In this document: positions 5,892 through 7,494 of the stretch, in pieces
How the letters are laid out: each line of letters begins with the position of its first letter
Numbering within the stretch: position 1 is the stretch's first letter
Source of the DNA: an uncultured Desulfovibrio sp.
Lineage (GTDB): Bacteria; Desulfobacterota; Desulfovibrionia; Desulfovibrionales; Desulfovibrionaceae
Direction of reading: 5' to 3'
DNA: 7,494 bases
Assembly (NCBI GenBank): GCA_946490455.1
Contig: CAMLXE010000083.1
Coordinates: 1 to 7,494 of the forward strand
Program-made: the position numbers and the translations under genes
Notes under the pieces: model-generated
The model's database searches: none
Told to the model about the DNA's origin: nothing
What the model saw: the letters and a program-made list of their open reading frames with translations, nothing else

Positions 5892-6845
5892 GTGAAGCAT
5901 TTTCTTATTGCCCTTTTGGCTGTCTTCGTGGCGTTCTCCATGCCGGCACTTGCGCGTGCCGACTATCCCAACAAAAGCATTAAAATCATTGTTCCCTTCA
6001 ATCCTGGTGGAGGTGGAGAACAAGGTGCCCGCCTGCTCGAAAAGGAATTCAAGGAAACAATTGGGCAGCCTCTGTCCTTCATTTATAAGCCTGGTGGCAC
6101 AGGTCTTATTGGCATGGTTGAGCTCAGCCATCAGAAGCCGGACGGCTATACTATCGGTATCCATTCCTATCCTCTGCTGATTCTTGATATCATTACAGGG
6201 CGTGCCGGATATACTCTGGACAGCTTTGATTTTATTTCTCTTCTTTGCCTTGAAGAAATCTATCTCGCTGTCAGTGCTGACAGCCCCATAAAAAGCGCCG
6301 AAGAACTCATTGCGCAAACCAAGGCCAATCCCGGGAAGGTCAATCTTGGGATCTGCGAAATCATGGGACCCACCCATATTCCTGCTCTGCGCCTGAAGTC
6401 CGAAGGTGTACCGTTTAACCATGTGCCGATTGATGGAGCCGGTAAGGTTGCGCCTGCTCTTCTGGGAGGCCAGGTTGACGCTGCCATCGTACCTTCCGGT
6501 GGTGTTTCCGGGTCAATCAGCAAGATGAAGGTGCTTGCCGTTTTTGCGCCCGAACGCAGTACGCGTTATCCCGATGTGCCGACGATGAAGGAGCTCGGCT
6601 ATGACATCAACAGTATAACCGGTAGATATATTGCGGCGCCAAAGGGCATTCCTGCAGATCGCCGCAAGCTGCTTGAAGATACATTCAAGGATATCCTGTC
6701 CCGACCTGAAGTCATTGCCCGGTATGAAAACGCAGGTACCGTTGTCGCCTGGAGATCCGGTGACGAATTGCGCAAGATGTTTGAAGATTATGAACAGGAA
6801 GGACGTGCCATGGTCCAATATTATCAGGAGATGCAGAAAAAGTAG
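5892..6845 (+). CDS. tctC: TctC/Bug-family periplasmic substrate-binding protein of a TTT transporter
   Basis: The product has 317 residues, the normal length for this family. The N-terminus MKHFLIALLAVFVAFSMPAL is a Sec signal peptide with likely cleavage after ARA-23, giving a mature start DYPNKS. Family hallmarks follow in order: IKIIVPFNPGGGG (30-42), FIYKPGGTGLIG (63-74), SHQKPDGYTIG (79-89), HVPIDGAGKVAPALLGGQVDA (about 177-197), the segment ERSTRYPDVPTMKELG (221-236) and AAPKGIPADRRKLLE (248-262). The protein captures a carboxylate in the periplasm and delivers it to the TctA/TctB permease. The ligand cannot be read from sequence. The loop after the glycines is GGGGEQGARLL, whereas many relatives have Asp there (PGGxxD), so ligand contacts may differ. 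The gene uses GTG as start. It lies 326 nt after the FMN enzyme gene and 60 nt before the permease gene. Confidence 0.92.
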   Translation: MKHFLIALLAVFVAFSMPALARADYPNKSIKIIVPFNPGGGGEQGARLLEKEFKETIGQPLSFIYKPGGTGLIGMVELSHQKPDGYTIGIHSYPLLILDIITGRAGYTLDSFDFISLLCLEEIYLAVSADSPIKSAEELIAQTKANPGKVNLGICEIMGPTHIPALRLKSEGVPFNHVPIDGAGKVAPALLGGQVDAAIVPSGGVSGSISKMKVLAVFAPERSTRYPDVPTMKELGYDINSITGRYIAAPKGIPADRRKLLEDTFKDILSRPEVIARYENAGTVVAWRSGDELRKMFEDYEQEGRAMVQYYQEMQKK

Positions 6846-6853
6846 AGGCACCG

Positions 6854-6872
6854 GGGGGCCATTCAGGCTCCC
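6854..6872 (+). repeat. GC-rich hairpin between tctC and tctA
   Basis: GGGGGCC (6854-6860) pairs with GGCTCCC (6866-6872) around the 5-nt loop ATTCA, with one G-T wobble. It begins 9 bases after the tctC stop. No T-run follows, so read-through is expected. Such structures commonly stabilise the upstream message, allowing more binding protein than permease to be made; that role is inferred. Confidence 0.45.
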
Positions 6873-6892
6873 TCCCTTCACTCCTTCCCTGT

Positions 6893-6896
6893 GAGG
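6893..6896 (+). promoter_or_regulatory. ribosome binding site of tctA
   Basis: GAGG stands nine bases before ATG 6906, favouring it over the in-frame ATG at 6912, which is 15 bases away. Confidence 0.55.
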
Positions 6897-6905
6897 CCTT
6901 TTTAT

Positions 6906-7494
6906 ATGGATATGCTTGATTTCATCATTCAGGGTGCCTTGAGATCCGTTCTTCCAATGAACTTGGTGGTTATGTTCATTGGGCTGCTTGTGGGAATTGT
7001 TGGCGGCATGCTGCCCGGCATTACCACGGTTACAGCTGTAGCGCTGTTTGTGCCGTTTACCTTCTCCATGCCCCCGGACATGGCGCTTATAGGACTGGGT
7101 GGCGTTTTCTGTGGAGCCATGTATGGCGGCGCCAATGCAGCCATCCTTATCAATACCCCCGGGACGCCGGGATCGATCGCAACATCGCTGGACGGCTATC
7201 CGCTGGTCTTGCAGGGAAGGGCCGAAGAAGCCTGCTATATTGCTCTGATTGCGTCGGTTCTTGGTGGTATTTTTGGAACGGTTGTTCTGTTGCTTTTCTT
7301 TGAACCGTTATCTGACATCGCCCTGCAGTTCGGTTCCGAAGCCTTTTTCTGGATGGGACTGTTCGGACTGTCCACCCTGGCTGCCATGTTTCCAAACAAT
7401 ATTGCCAAGGGACTGCTTGGTGGCGCCATAGGCCTGGCCTTGTGTACTGTTGGACTTGATCCAGTCATGGGGCTTCCCCGTTTTACTTTTGGGA
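6906..7494 (+). CDS. tctA: TctA-family large permease subunit of a TTT transporter (partial, 3' end missing)
   Basis: An uninterrupted frame of 196 codons runs off the right edge; full-length relatives have about 500 residues. Hydrophobic segments begin at about 16-34. The hallmarks are VGGMLPGIT (32-40) and the long conserved block YGGANAAILINTPGTPGSIA (73-92), followed by SLDGYPLVLQGRAEEA (94-109). These match the TctA signature, with the loop of asparagine, proline and glycine residues that enters the membrane. TctA is the main transmembrane channel subunit that takes carboxylates from TctC, with the small subunit TctB. No tctB lies between tctC and this gene, where it often sits; it may follow tctA or be encoded elsewhere. 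The gene is in the same direction as tctC and almost certainly co-transcribed with it. Confidence 0.92.
   Translation, partial: MDMLDFIIQGALRSVLPMNLVVMFIGLLVGIVGGMLPGITTVTAVALFVPFTFSMPPDMALIGLGGVFCGAMYGGANAAILINTPGTPGSIATSLDGYPLVLQGRAEEACYIALIASVLGGIFGTVVLLLFFEPLSDIALQFGSEAFFWMGLFGLSTLAAMFPNNIAKGLLGGAIGLALCTVGLDPVMGLPRFTFG

Noticed and set aside
5703..6422. Minus-strand 239-codon frame opposite tctC
   Set aside because: It is antisense to the signal peptide and conserved motifs of TctC and lacks protein-like features.

Overview
This is a bacterial chromosomal window of moderate GC content. It is dominated by carboxylate-type transport genes and a sigma-54 (RpoN) control circuit. No rRNA, tRNA, CRISPR array, transposase or phage gene was seen. 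An RpoN-dependent PrpR-type activator, a tripartite tricarboxylate transporter (TTT) and an orphan FMN/glutamate-synthase-like protein together suggest a Gram-negative anaerobe, perhaps of the Desulfovibrionaceae type. That placement is a low-confidence inference from gene content, not from a phylogenetic marker.

Layout, left to right. Positions 1-476 hold no intact gene. They show a possible C-terminal tail of an upstream gene, a coding-looking frame broken by one in-frame TGA, and a weak terminator-like hairpin. Positions 498-1607 (+) encode a multi-pass membrane protein of the BASS (bile acid:sodium symporter) fold, with an extra hydrophilic tail. Positions 1608-1789 separate it from a convergent gene and may hold a decayed coding remnant. 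Positions 1790-3703 (-) encode a sigma-54-dependent activator with a PrpR_N sensor, a PAS-like region, an AAA+ domain with an intact GAFTGA loop, and a Fis-type helix-turn-helix. Positions 3704-3921 are an AT-rich divergent control region with a very good -24/-12 promoter facing right, inverted repeats, and a sigma-70-like promoter facing left. Positions 3922-5565 (+) encode an FMN-type glutamate synthase-like protein. It lacks the glutaminase domain and the usual cluster cysteines but has its own N-terminal cysteine cluster. Positions 5566-5891 are a 326-nt non-coding leader with a perfect 12-bp hairpin. Positions 5892-6845 (+) encode a TctC-type periplasmic binding protein. Positions 6906-7494 (+) hold the first 196 codons of a TctA-type permease that runs off the window.

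Working model (inference). The PrpR_N-type regulator senses a small organic acid or its metabolite and switches on the -24/-12 promoter at 3843-3858. That promoter drives the oxidoreductase and, by read-through or a second promoter, the TctC/TctA uptake system. The locus would then be a substrate-inducible import-and-conversion unit with an unknown substrate. The convergent BASS carrier may handle a related anion, but nothing in the sequence ties it to the same regulon.
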